DNA of 6,451 nt from Candidatus Fischerbacteria bacterium RBG_13_37_8 (GTDB lineage Bacteria > Acidobacteriota > HRBIN11 > MFGW01). Shown here in pieces: positions 1-4,966 of the stretch. The notes under the pieces were generated by a model. That model saw only the letters and a program-made list of their open reading frames with translations, was not told where the DNA came from and made no database searches. Each line of letters begins with the position of its first letter. The first letter of the stretch is position 1. The translations under genes were made by a program, and so were the position numbers. Location of the stretch: the NCBI GenBank assembly GCA_001780385.1, contig MFGW01000232.1:91585-98035 (forward strand). Reading direction: 5' to 3'.

Positions 1-909
1 ACCCCTGGTTTTGTTAACGGCACGTATACCTCAAGTGCCAGCGCAACACTGCTGACATTTCTGCAGATGGTGAATCCGGATATTCCGCATAATGACGGTA
101 TGGTGCGTCCAATTAAGATCATCATTCCGGAAGGTACTATTCTCAATGCAAGTTACCCTGCCGCAACAACGTTTGGCAATCATCTCTGTCCGCCGAATGC
201 GGATGCAATCATTAAAGCGCTTTCACGCGCTATACCGCAACGAATCACGGCTGGCTGGAATCAGTTGCTGTGTTATTTAACTACCGGATTTGATACACGA
301 AAGAAAAATAATTATGTAGATATTGGATTTATAGGATTAAAGGGAGGTTCCGGAGCAACGCATGGTGTTGACGGTTATGATCATATCGGGATGATAGATG
401 CAAGCGGGGGAGTCCTTGACCAGGATTATGAAATGTTTGAGCAGCAGACTCCGCATTTACTCTTGAAGCATGAATATTGGGTAGATTCTGCCGGTGCCGG
501 GCAATGGCGCGGCGGTCTTGGCGTCGAGACAGAATTTAAAATCGGAGGAGAAAAAACGAAGGTAGTGACCTTCGGTGATGGGGATATAGAACCTGCTTTT
601 GGATTATTTGGCGGCAAAGATTCCACCTTGAATAAAATTGAACTTCGTCATCCCGACGGAACAATTTACACAGCAACAACGAAGGACCTGATAGAGAATG
701 TGCCGGTGGGTGCTGTGCTCTTTCAGCAGGCGGGAGGTGGAGGAGGATATGGGGATCCGTATTTACGAAAAGCGGAGAAAGTTGCAGAGGAAGTCAAGAA
801 TAGCATCATCAGCATAGCGCAGGCACGCGATAGCTATGGGGTGGTCGTAGATCCGGAGACGTTTGCTGTGGATGTTGAAGCAACTAAAATATTACGAAAT
901 ACGAAATAA
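1..909 (+). CDS. hyuB: Hydantoinase B/oxoprolinase family protein, C-terminal part (5' end outside window)
   Basis: The frame is open from base 1 to the TAA at 907-909, so the window holds the last 302 residues of a protein that is usually about 500-600 residues long. The Met at base 67 lies inside conserved sequence and is not the start. Family signatures in fragment numbering are NPDIPHND (25-32), followed by an RPIKIIIPEGT stretch, WRGGLGVE (169-176) and the glycine-rich GGGGGYGDP (245-253) that precedes the usual C-terminal tail ending near YGVVVD. The family (HyuB, 5-oxoprolinase B half, acetone and acetophenone carboxylase subunits) acts with a HyuA-type ATP-binding partner on cyclic amides or ketones, in the cytoplasm. 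HyuA is expected just upstream, outside the window. The substrate cannot be told from this fragment. The last codons (RNTK) fall in a heptad DNA repeat, so the extreme C-terminus may be repeat-derived. The family is certain; the substrate is unknown. Confidence 0.93.
   Translation, partial: TPGFVNGTYTSSASATLLTFLQMVNPDIPHNDGMVRPIKIIIPEGTILNASYPAATTFGNHLCPPNADAIIKALSRAIPQRITAGWNQLLCYLTTGFDTRKKNNYVDIGFIGLKGGSGATHGVDGYDHIGMIDASGGVLDQDYEMFEQQTPHLLLKHEYWVDSAGAGQWRGGLGVETEFKIGGEKTKVVTFGDGDIEPAFGLFGGKDSTLNKIELRHPDGTIYTATTKDLIENVPVGAVLFQQAGGGGGYGDPYLRKAEKVAEEVKNSIISIAQARDSYGVVVDPETFAVDVEATKILRNTK
894..907 (+). repeat. Heptad tandem repeat at the hyuB stop
   Basis: Two perfect copies of ACGAAAT stand in tandem and run into an A-tract. 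They encode the final residues of the hydantoinase B protein and supply part of its stop codon. A second heptad tract of different sequence lies at 2039-2059. Confidence 0.6.
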
Positions 910-912
910 AAA

Positions 913-958
913 AAGCCACGAAGGACACGAAGAGAAAAATAAATATTCTTTGTGGTTT
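913..958 (+). repeat. Palindromic dispersed-type repeat, possible terminator of hyuB
   Basis: Starting four bases after the hyuB stop, the sequence CCACGAAGGACACGAAG (916-932) is a period-9 duplication of CACGAAG. Its first half can pair with CTTTGTGG at 948-955. Counting flanking bases, 913-923 pairs with 948-958 as an 11-bp stem that includes G-U pairs, with a loop of about 24 nt. No strong T-run follows, so a terminator role is only possible. A close inverted copy lies at 4792-4808. Confidence 0.55.
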
Positions 959-970
959 CTGCAAAGCAGA
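958..970 (+). repeat. Short perfect hairpin in convergent spacer
   Basis: TCTGC-AAA-GCAGA is a perfect 5-bp stem with a 3-nt loop, directly after the larger palindrome. It lies between the converging hyuB and HEPN genes. It may add to transcription stopping, but there is no T-tract to support this firmly. Confidence 0.35.
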
Positions 971-1006
971 CTGTAGAGGCAAATCCATGTAGATGCCCAT
1001 TTGTAG
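971..1006. repeat. Degenerate palindromic intergenic repeat remnant
   Basis: This segment begins CTGTAGAGGCAAATCC and ends GATGCCCATTTGTAG, and is imperfectly self-complementary. It resembles the common environmental intergenic element of the form GTAGGGGCGAA...TTCGCCCCTAC, but decayed; that likeness is from memory, not a search. The rest of the 910-1163 spacer, up to the HEPN stop, shows no convincing gene. Confidence 0.35.
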
Positions 1007-1163
1007 TAGTTCCTTTCACCTGTGCGAGCTTCCTTATTCTTATGATCCAAACATTCCTGAAACAAAGTGACCCCCTTTCGCCACCATGACTTCATCTTCA
1101 TCAAGGCGAAAACATCCGATATTACTCCAGCAGAGCCTTCTTCAGCTATTTCGCCATATGTAT

Positions 1164-1568
1164 TTAAAGATATGCTTTCTTTTTTAGATAAGCTTTTATT
1201 TTGCTGGCTAATTGTTCTGTTTCTTTCTTTAATTCAACAAAATCTTCCGCAGTAAAAATGTACATGGGATTGTAATCAGCCTCTTCCCTATATTTCATCA
1301 ATTTTGAAAATATATGGGAATCTTTTGCAGGAAAGATTCCTTTTTTCACAAAGTGAAGACCAAAAAGCCTGAGTGCACCTTCATGCGTTTTTGGTTCAAA
1401 GCCTTTCGAGAGGAGTAATGCCCGCATATAGTAAAGCAAAAAATAATATAATTTTGAAATTGCATCATTTATGAAATCATTATCAAATAAAAGCACAGCT
1501 GCATCGAAAGCAGTGGAGGCGCGTGTTATTTCTTCTTTAATATTTTCTTTCTTGTTTTTCTCTATCAT
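1164..1568 (-). CDS. HEPN domain protein (UPF0332-like), putative toxin of MNT-HEPN pair
   Basis: This 134-residue, lysine-rich, all-helical-looking protein has the UPF0332-type HEPN pattern. An N-terminal helix is followed by DAISKLYYFLLYYMRALLL (35-53), a conserved KTHEG (60-64) and YREEADY (93-99). HEPN proteins of this type are usually ribonuclease toxins paired with a nucleotidyltransferase. The canonical RX4-6H (often RX4HXY) motif is altered: R94 is followed at the His position by Tyr99, and the later Tyr position holds Pro101. RNase activity and AMPylation at the usual Tyr are therefore doubtful. Its ATG overlaps the MNT stop by four bases (ATGA at 1565-1568), showing co-translation, and an AAGAAGG ribosome site lies 9 nt upstream inside the MNT gene. 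No clear terminator follows. The family call is firm; the toxin role is inferred from family and pairing. Confidence 0.85.
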   Translation of the reverse strand: MIEKNKKENIKEEITRASTAFDAAVLLFDNDFINDAISKLYYFLLYYMRALLLSKGFEPKTHEGALRLFGLHFVKKGIFPAKDSHIFSKLMKYREEADYNPMYIFTAEDFVELKKETEQLASKIKAYLKKKAYL

Positions 1569-1900
1569 AGAGTAATGCCTTCTTGTTCGATATCAAGCGC
1601 AATTCTTCGTTCTTTCTTTTTTAACCGTTTAAAATCTTGATTCGAGAAAATTGTAATGGATAATGGGATATAATACTTACTTTCTAATTCAGTAACTATA
1701 GCTAAAATCTTATTTCTGATTTCCCGATTATGATCTTTTACGATAAATGCCACATCAATATCTGATTCGCTATCATAATCTCCTCGTGCTCTTGAACCGA
1801 ACAGCCGGATACTTATTATGCTGTCATGCAGAGCAATACGGAGTTTATTCTTAAGTTCTTTTAACATTCTATTATTAGTCATATGAAGATCTTTTGTCAT
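1565..1900 (-). CDS. MNT-type nucleotidyltransferase domain protein, putative antitoxin
   Basis: This 111-residue minimal nucleotidyltransferase has the signature GSX10DXD at G35-S36 through D47 and D49, inside LFGSRARGDYDSESDIDVAF. In the best-studied MNT-HEPN pairs the MNT protein neutralises the HEPN toxin by adding AMP to it. The third carboxylate of the catalytic triad is not obvious: the strand after YYIPL reads SITIF, so the equivalent position appears to be Ser. Catalysis may be weak, or the acid may come from elsewhere. It is first in a two-gene operon and overlaps the HEPN gene by four bases. The ATG at 1900 has no Shine-Dalgarno and sits about two bases from the predicted transcription start, so it may be translated leaderless. 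Met7 (ATG at 1882-1880) and Met12 are alternative starts but also lack a ribosome site. The gene is visibly AT-richer than its neighbours, suggesting acquisition by transfer. Confidence 0.88.
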   Translation of the reverse strand: MTKDLHMTNNRMLKELKNKLRIALHDSIISIRLFGSRARGDYDSESDIDVAFIVKDHNREIRNKILAIVTELESKYYIPLSITIFSNQDFKRLKKKERRIALDIEQEGITL

Positions 1901-1909
1901 TCTATAAAC

Positions 1910-1938
1910 ATTATATAGAAGATATTAAAGAATTTCAA
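1910..1938 (-). promoter_or_regulatory. Near-consensus sigma70-type promoter for the MNT-HEPN operon
   Basis: On the minus strand, TTGAAA (1938-1933) and a perfect TATAAT (1915-1910) are separated by exactly 17 bases. Transcription would be expected to begin near 1903, only a few bases before the MNT ATG at 1900. This implies a leaderless or almost leaderless mRNA. Confidence 0.7.
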
Positions 1939-2026
1939 TTCTTCCATTGCCTCTTTTTTCGTTGTAATTTTTCATTATTTTTGCTACTATTGAGCATAAC
2001 AGCATGTCTGAATTTGACTAATTTAT

Positions 2027-2043
2027 TTCAAGGAAACCTTGAA
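2027..2043 (+). repeat. Perfect 7-bp hairpin upstream of flavoprotein gene
   Basis: TTCAAGG-AAA-CCTTGAA is a perfect inverted repeat with a 3-base loop, about 40 bases before the flavoprotein start. Its right arm merges into the heptad repeat that begins at 2039. It could be an operator-like site, an mRNA leader hairpin, or part of the repeat element itself. Confidence 0.45.
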
Positions 2044-2059
2044 CATTGAACTTTGAACT
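2039..2059 (+). repeat. Three-copy heptad repeat TTGAACW
   Basis: TTGAACA, TTGAACT and TTGAACT follow one another without interruption. Such heptad tracts are familiar from intergenic DNA of environmental bacteria. Because TTGAAC resembles a -35 box, the tract could create promoter-like sequence: TTTAAT at 2061-2066 lies 16 bases from the first copy. However, the resulting start point would fall within the ribosome-binding site. Confidence 0.65.
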
Positions 2060-2068
2060 TTTTAATAC

Positions 2069-2074
2069 AGGAGG
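2069..2074 (+). promoter_or_regulatory. Ribosome-binding site that decides between TTG 2082 and ATG 2085
   Basis: A perfect AGGAGG lies 7 nt before an in-frame TTG (2082) and 10 nt before ATG (2085). I chose ATG because it is the stronger start codon at a workable distance. The TTG start would add only one residue. Confidence 0.7.
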
Positions 2075-2084
2075 ATAAGAATTG

Positions 2085-4034
2085 ATGAGACCCGGAGAAA
2101 AGAAGTATCCTCATATTTTTCAACCCGGTCGGATTGGAAAAATGGAGGTAAAAAATCGGATCAAGTATGCTTCGACGGAAACGAATTTCAATTATGGTGA
2201 TGGTTTTGTCTCGGATAAAGAAATTGCGTACATGGAAGCACAAGCTCGCGGTGGTCCCGGTATTGTGACCACGCAAGGCGCTTACACGGATCCTCGAGGT
2301 GAAGGACAGGGATATGTGGGAATGATGGGAATTTTTGATGATAAATTTATTCCCGGCCTGAAGAAGATAGCAGATATTATACGAAAGCATGATGCAAAAT
2401 CCGTTCTTCAGCTTATGCATTGCGGCAGAGTTGGCGGAATTAACCTGGAATACACGGTAGGTCCTTCTAATGTGAAACAGCGTATTCCGCGTTTTCGCGA
2501 GCCGGTAGAAATGACGAGGGAAGAAATTCAGATTGCAATTGATGAGCATGTACAAGGCGCAAAGCGCTGTCAGGAAGCGGGATATGATGCTGTCGAGATA
2601 TCGGGTATCGTGGGATACTTGATATCAAATTTTGTATCAAGTTATACGAACATAAGGACGGATGAGTATGGAGGATCGCTCGAGGGAAGAGCAAAATTCA
2701 TGACTGATATTGTGAGTGGTATTCGCAAGGTAGTAGGTGCGGATTACCCGATAATTATCCGGTTGTGTGCTGATGAGTTGCTTCATGACCGTGGCGGAAA
2801 TAAGCATGAGGAATCATTGCAGATAATCAAAATGGCTGAGCAGGCGGGTGCAAATTGCCTTTCAGTAACTGCTGGATGGCAGGAATCAGCAGTATCAGTT
2901 ATTTCACGTGACTGCAAGATGGGGCAATGGCTTTACTTGGCGAAAAAAGTGAAAGAAATGCTGAAACCCGAGACTGCGGTCTCGATGGCATATCGTTTAT
3001 TTCTGCCGGAATATCCTGATGCAGCAATAGCACGCGGAGAACTGGATTTCTGGGAAATGTGCAGACCGATGATAGCGGATCCATTTCTGCCGCTCAAGAT
3101 CATGGAAGACCGGCAGGAAGAGATAATACCATGTATGGCATGCAATATATGCCTGGCGAGGCTATTCCGTGATGCAGAATTGAACTGCATGGTGCGACCA
3201 TCGCTCGGTCATGAATCAGAGCCGGAGTATGGTTTCTACGGATTTCCGAAAACTGACCATCCTAAGAAAATATGGGTAATAGGCGCCGGGCTTTCCGGTA
3301 TGCAGGCAGCAGCTATTGCAGCGGAAAAAGGACATGATGTGACCGTCACAGAAATGCGAGACCATGTCGGCGGACAAGCTGCAACCGCTTCGAATGGACC
3401 GCATGGTGATGAAGAATTCATGCGACTGGTCAATTATCTGAAAAAATATTGTGACCGTGGAAAAGTAAAGTTTGAGCTGAACAAGAAGGTAACAGTGGAA
3501 GATATAAAAAACAGTGATGCAGATACTGTAGTTGTTGCGACCGGGGCGGTGCCGAAGAGTGATGTGCCGGGACAAGACAGGGAGAATGTGGTTTCATGTC
3601 TTGATGTAATGGATGGCAAAGTAAAACCGGGCAAGCGTGTTGCCGTTCTTGGTTCAAAAGGAGTAGCGATTGCGACAGCGTTATTCCTGCTTGAGAAAGG
3701 AGAACATGAAATTGCGCTGATTCATGAAGGAAAAAAACCCGGTCCCGATGTAAATCCGAGCTATATATGGCGGTACATGTCGAAACTCAAGAGCGGGAAT
3801 GTGAAACTTGTGCAATTTGCGAAACCGAAGGAGATAACGGAGAAGGGTGTAGTTGTGCAGACCAAGGAAGGTGAAATTGTAGTGGAAGCGGACACGATTA
3901 TTCTTGCGGATATGTATCCGGTCAATGATTTTGCAAAGGCAAAAGCCGGGATTTATACAATTGGAGATGCGTTACTGACACGACGCGGCAATTCAGCAAT
4001 CCTGGATGGTTATAAAATGGGTATGCGTTTATAG
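2085..4034 (+). CDS. FMN/FAD/4Fe-4S flavoprotein, 2,4-dienoyl-CoA reductase/trimethylamine dehydrogenase-like (OYE superfamily)
   Basis: The protein has 649 residues from the ATG, the usual length of the fused family. The N-terminal TIM barrel (about 1-340) carries LQLMHCGR (108-115) and RTDEYGGS (191-198). A 4Fe-4S site follows: C350-x2-C353-x2-C356-x11-C368. The FAD domain has GAGLSG (400-405) with acidic E423, GGQ (429-431) and ATG (485-487), and ends in a YTIGD motif. Relatives pass electrons from NAD(P)H through FAD and Fe-S to FMN and reduce C=C bonds (FadH, 2-enoate reductase), or oxidise amines in the reverse sense. The usual OYE HxxH is SGIV here (S173, V176), as FadH also lacks it. 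Tyr178 matches FadH Tyr166, but the position of FadH His252 appears to be Gln266. The second nucleotide-binding motif is degenerate (GSKGVA, 523-528), so NAD(P)H use is uncertain. A ferredoxin gene follows 21 bp downstream. Fold is certain; substrate unknown. Confidence 0.92.
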   Translation: MRPGEKKYPHIFQPGRIGKMEVKNRIKYASTETNFNYGDGFVSDKEIAYMEAQARGGPGIVTTQGAYTDPRGEGQGYVGMMGIFDDKFIPGLKKIADIIRKHDAKSVLQLMHCGRVGGINLEYTVGPSNVKQRIPRFREPVEMTREEIQIAIDEHVQGAKRCQEAGYDAVEISGIVGYLISNFVSSYTNIRTDEYGGSLEGRAKFMTDIVSGIRKVVGADYPIIIRLCADELLHDRGGNKHEESLQIIKMAEQAGANCLSVTAGWQESAVSVISRDCKMGQWLYLAKKVKEMLKPETAVSMAYRLFLPEYPDAAIARGELDFWEMCRPMIADPFLPLKIMEDRQEEIIPCMACNICLARLFRDAELNCMVRPSLGHESEPEYGFYGFPKTDHPKKIWVIGAGLSGMQAAAIAAEKGHDVTVTEMRDHVGGQAATASNGPHGDEEFMRLVNYLKKYCDRGKVKFELNKKVTVEDIKNSDADTVVVATGAVPKSDVPGQDRENVVSCLDVMDGKVKPGKRVAVLGSKGVAIATALFLLEKGEHEIALIHEGKKPGPDVNPSYIWRYMSKLKSGNVKLVQFAKPKEITEKGVVVQTKEGEIVVEADTIILADMYPVNDFAKAKAGIYTIGDALLTRRGNSAILDGYKMGMRL

Positions 4035-4055
4035 CATGCTGAGGAGGTATGAACC

Positions 4056-4361
4056 ATGATACCAAAAATAGATGTATTCAGATGTAATGGATGCGAGGCA
4101 TGTGTCAAAGCGTGTCCCGTGCATGTAATCGGAATGGTCAGGGACAAGGCGATGATACTGGTGGATCTGTGCGAGGAGTGTGGAATTTGTGTTGAATCGT
4201 GTAAAGTCGATGCGATATTTTTCCGCTTGCCAAACAAAGGAATTGATGCAGAGCATGAATGTTATGAATCACCGCGCGAGGATAGGCCTACACCTGGCAA
4301 TTGGACTGTTGGTGTGCCGCGCGGGTATGATGGCGAAGGTCATCACTTAAGGAAGGAATAA
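4056..4361 (+). CDS. Dicluster 4Fe-4S ferredoxin with C-terminal extension
   Basis: This 101-residue protein has two Cys motifs for two 4Fe-4S clusters: C10-x2-C13-x2-C16-x3-C20-P and C39-x2-C42-x2-C45-x3-C49, the second followed by Lys instead of the usual Pro. About 47 residues after the second cluster, rich in acidic, Gly, Pro and His residues, match no domain I recognise. The role is electron transfer in the cytoplasm. The gene sits between the Fe-S flavoprotein and the VOC gene, with an IorA-type ferredoxin-reducing enzyme nearby, so it probably links these enzymes or is a small subunit of the flavoprotein. The start is well supported: GAGGAGGT (4041-4048) lies 7 nt before the ATG. Confidence 0.92.
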   Translation: MIPKIDVFRCNGCEACVKACPVHVIGMVRDKAMILVDLCEECGICVESCKVDAIFFRLPNKGIDAEHECYESPREDRPTPGNWTVGVPRGYDGEGHHLRKE

Positions 4362-4364
4362 GCT

Positions 4365-4784
4365 ATGAAAATAAATAAAATAGATCATATATGCATAGCG
4401 GTTAAGAACCTCGAAGAAGCAAGAAAAATCTGGGAACCGCTGATGGGAAAAAGCAAACCGGATGATGAATACATAGATGAACCGGAGAAGATAAAAGTAG
4501 CGCGCTATTATCTAGGCGAAGTAGGATTTGAATTAATGGAATCGACGACACCGGATGGTGATGTAGCGAAATTCGTGGAGAAGCGTGGCGAAGGAATAAT
4601 GCTCATATCGTTCAATGTAGACAACACGCGTCAGACGATGGAAGAGTTGAAAGGGAAAGGATATCCGTTCATAGGAGGCGCCAGGAAATTTCGCGATTGT
4701 GAATTTGCGTTCCTTCATCCGAGAGCCGCCAATGGCGTACTACTCGAGTACATAGACGACAAAACAAAGCCTCCGAAAGATTAG
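4365..4784 (+). CDS. VOC family protein, methylmalonyl-CoA-epimerase-like
   Basis: This 139-residue protein spans two beta-alpha-beta-beta-beta modules of the vicinal oxygen chelate fold: IDHICIAVKNLEEA (6-19) through FELMEST, then KFVEKRGEGI (69-78) through FLHP (116-119) and GVLLEY (124-129). It follows the methylmalonyl-CoA epimerase pattern along its length. Metal ligands equivalent to the epimerase are His8, Glu56 and Glu128, but the GEGIHH segment reads GEGIML (75-80), so the third-position His is missing. Epimerase activity in the normal form is therefore uncertain, and another lyase, isomerase or binding role is possible. The gene starts 3 bp after the ferredoxin stop, and its ribosome site (AAGGAAGG) lies inside the ferredoxin end, so the two are co-transcribed and probably translationally coupled. 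A 7-T run directly follows the stop. Confidence 0.88.
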   Translation: MKINKIDHICIAVKNLEEARKIWEPLMGKSKPDDEYIDEPEKIKVARYYLGEVGFELMESTTPDGDVAKFVEKRGEGIMLISFNVDNTRQTMEELKGKGYPFIGGARKFRDCEFAFLHPRAANGVLLEYIDDKTKPPKD

Positions 4785-4791
4785 TTTTTTT

Positions 4792-4808
4792 CTTCGCGTT
4801 CTTCGTGG
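4792..4808 (-). repeat. Inverted copy of the dispersed period-9 repeat
   Basis: CTTCGCGTTCTTCGTGG is, as its reverse complement, 15 of 17 identical to the element at 916-932. It starts eight bases after the VOC stop, just as the first copy follows the hyuB stop. The two copies face each other across the MNT-HEPN pair and the three plus-strand genes. Confidence 0.65.
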
Positions 4809-4853
4809 TTTATTCTTCTTTAGGAAGCATTGATGCCGAAAAAATTGATATAA

Positions 4854-4955
4854 GGCACAGAGGCATAAAGAAGGCACATAGTTGTGAAAGTTTCTGAGGA
4901 GTTTTCGAAGTAAGAGAGAATCTCATTATTAAATAATCTCTGTGATCTCTGTGGT
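4854..4955. repeat. Second palindromic repeat element (CACAGAG family)
   Basis: The left arm, GGCACAGAGGCATAAAG (4854-4870), faces a right arm, CTCTGTGATCTCTGTGGT (4938-4955), which is a period-9 duplication. The arms are imperfect inverted repeats around a loop of about 67 nt. That loop contains a second GGCACA and an ATTATT-A-AATAAT palindrome (4925-4937). The right arm ends 11 bases before the IorA start codon. The architecture matches the 916-932/948-955 element. The rest of the 4785-4966 spacer shows no gene. Confidence 0.5.
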
Positions 4956-4966
4956 TCAAATTTATT

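Noticed and set aside
892..1104. Minus-strand 70-residue open frame in the spacer after hyuB
   Set aside because: It runs through the repeat elements at 916-1006 and overlaps the hyuB end, has no clear ribosome site, and its composition (Trp, Cys and Phe rich) looks like translated repeat.
1067..1255. Plus-strand 62-residue open frame
   Set aside because: It overlaps the well-supported HEPN gene on the other strand and resembles no family.
2014..2066. Promoter for the flavoprotein gene, using TTGACT (2014-2019) or TTGAAC (2039-2044) with TTTAAT (2061-2066)
   Set aside because: TTGACT has no -10 at proper distance. The TTGAAC/TTTAAT pair would start transcription in the ribosome site. Neither is convincing.
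3216..3657. Several long minus-strand open frames inside the flavoprotein gene
   Set aside because: They are antisense shadows of a strongly conserved coding region, with Ser/His/Cys-rich translations and no motifs.
916..4808. Composite transposon bounded by the inverted 17-base repeats
   Set aside because: There is no transposase and no target-site duplication, and the repeats look like stop-associated dispersed palindromes. I kept only the arrangement as a finding.
4854..4955. CRISPR-like or riboswitch-like array before iorA
   Set aside because: Repeats are few, unequal and inverted, with no regular spacers and no known riboswitch core; a dispersed palindromic element explains them better.
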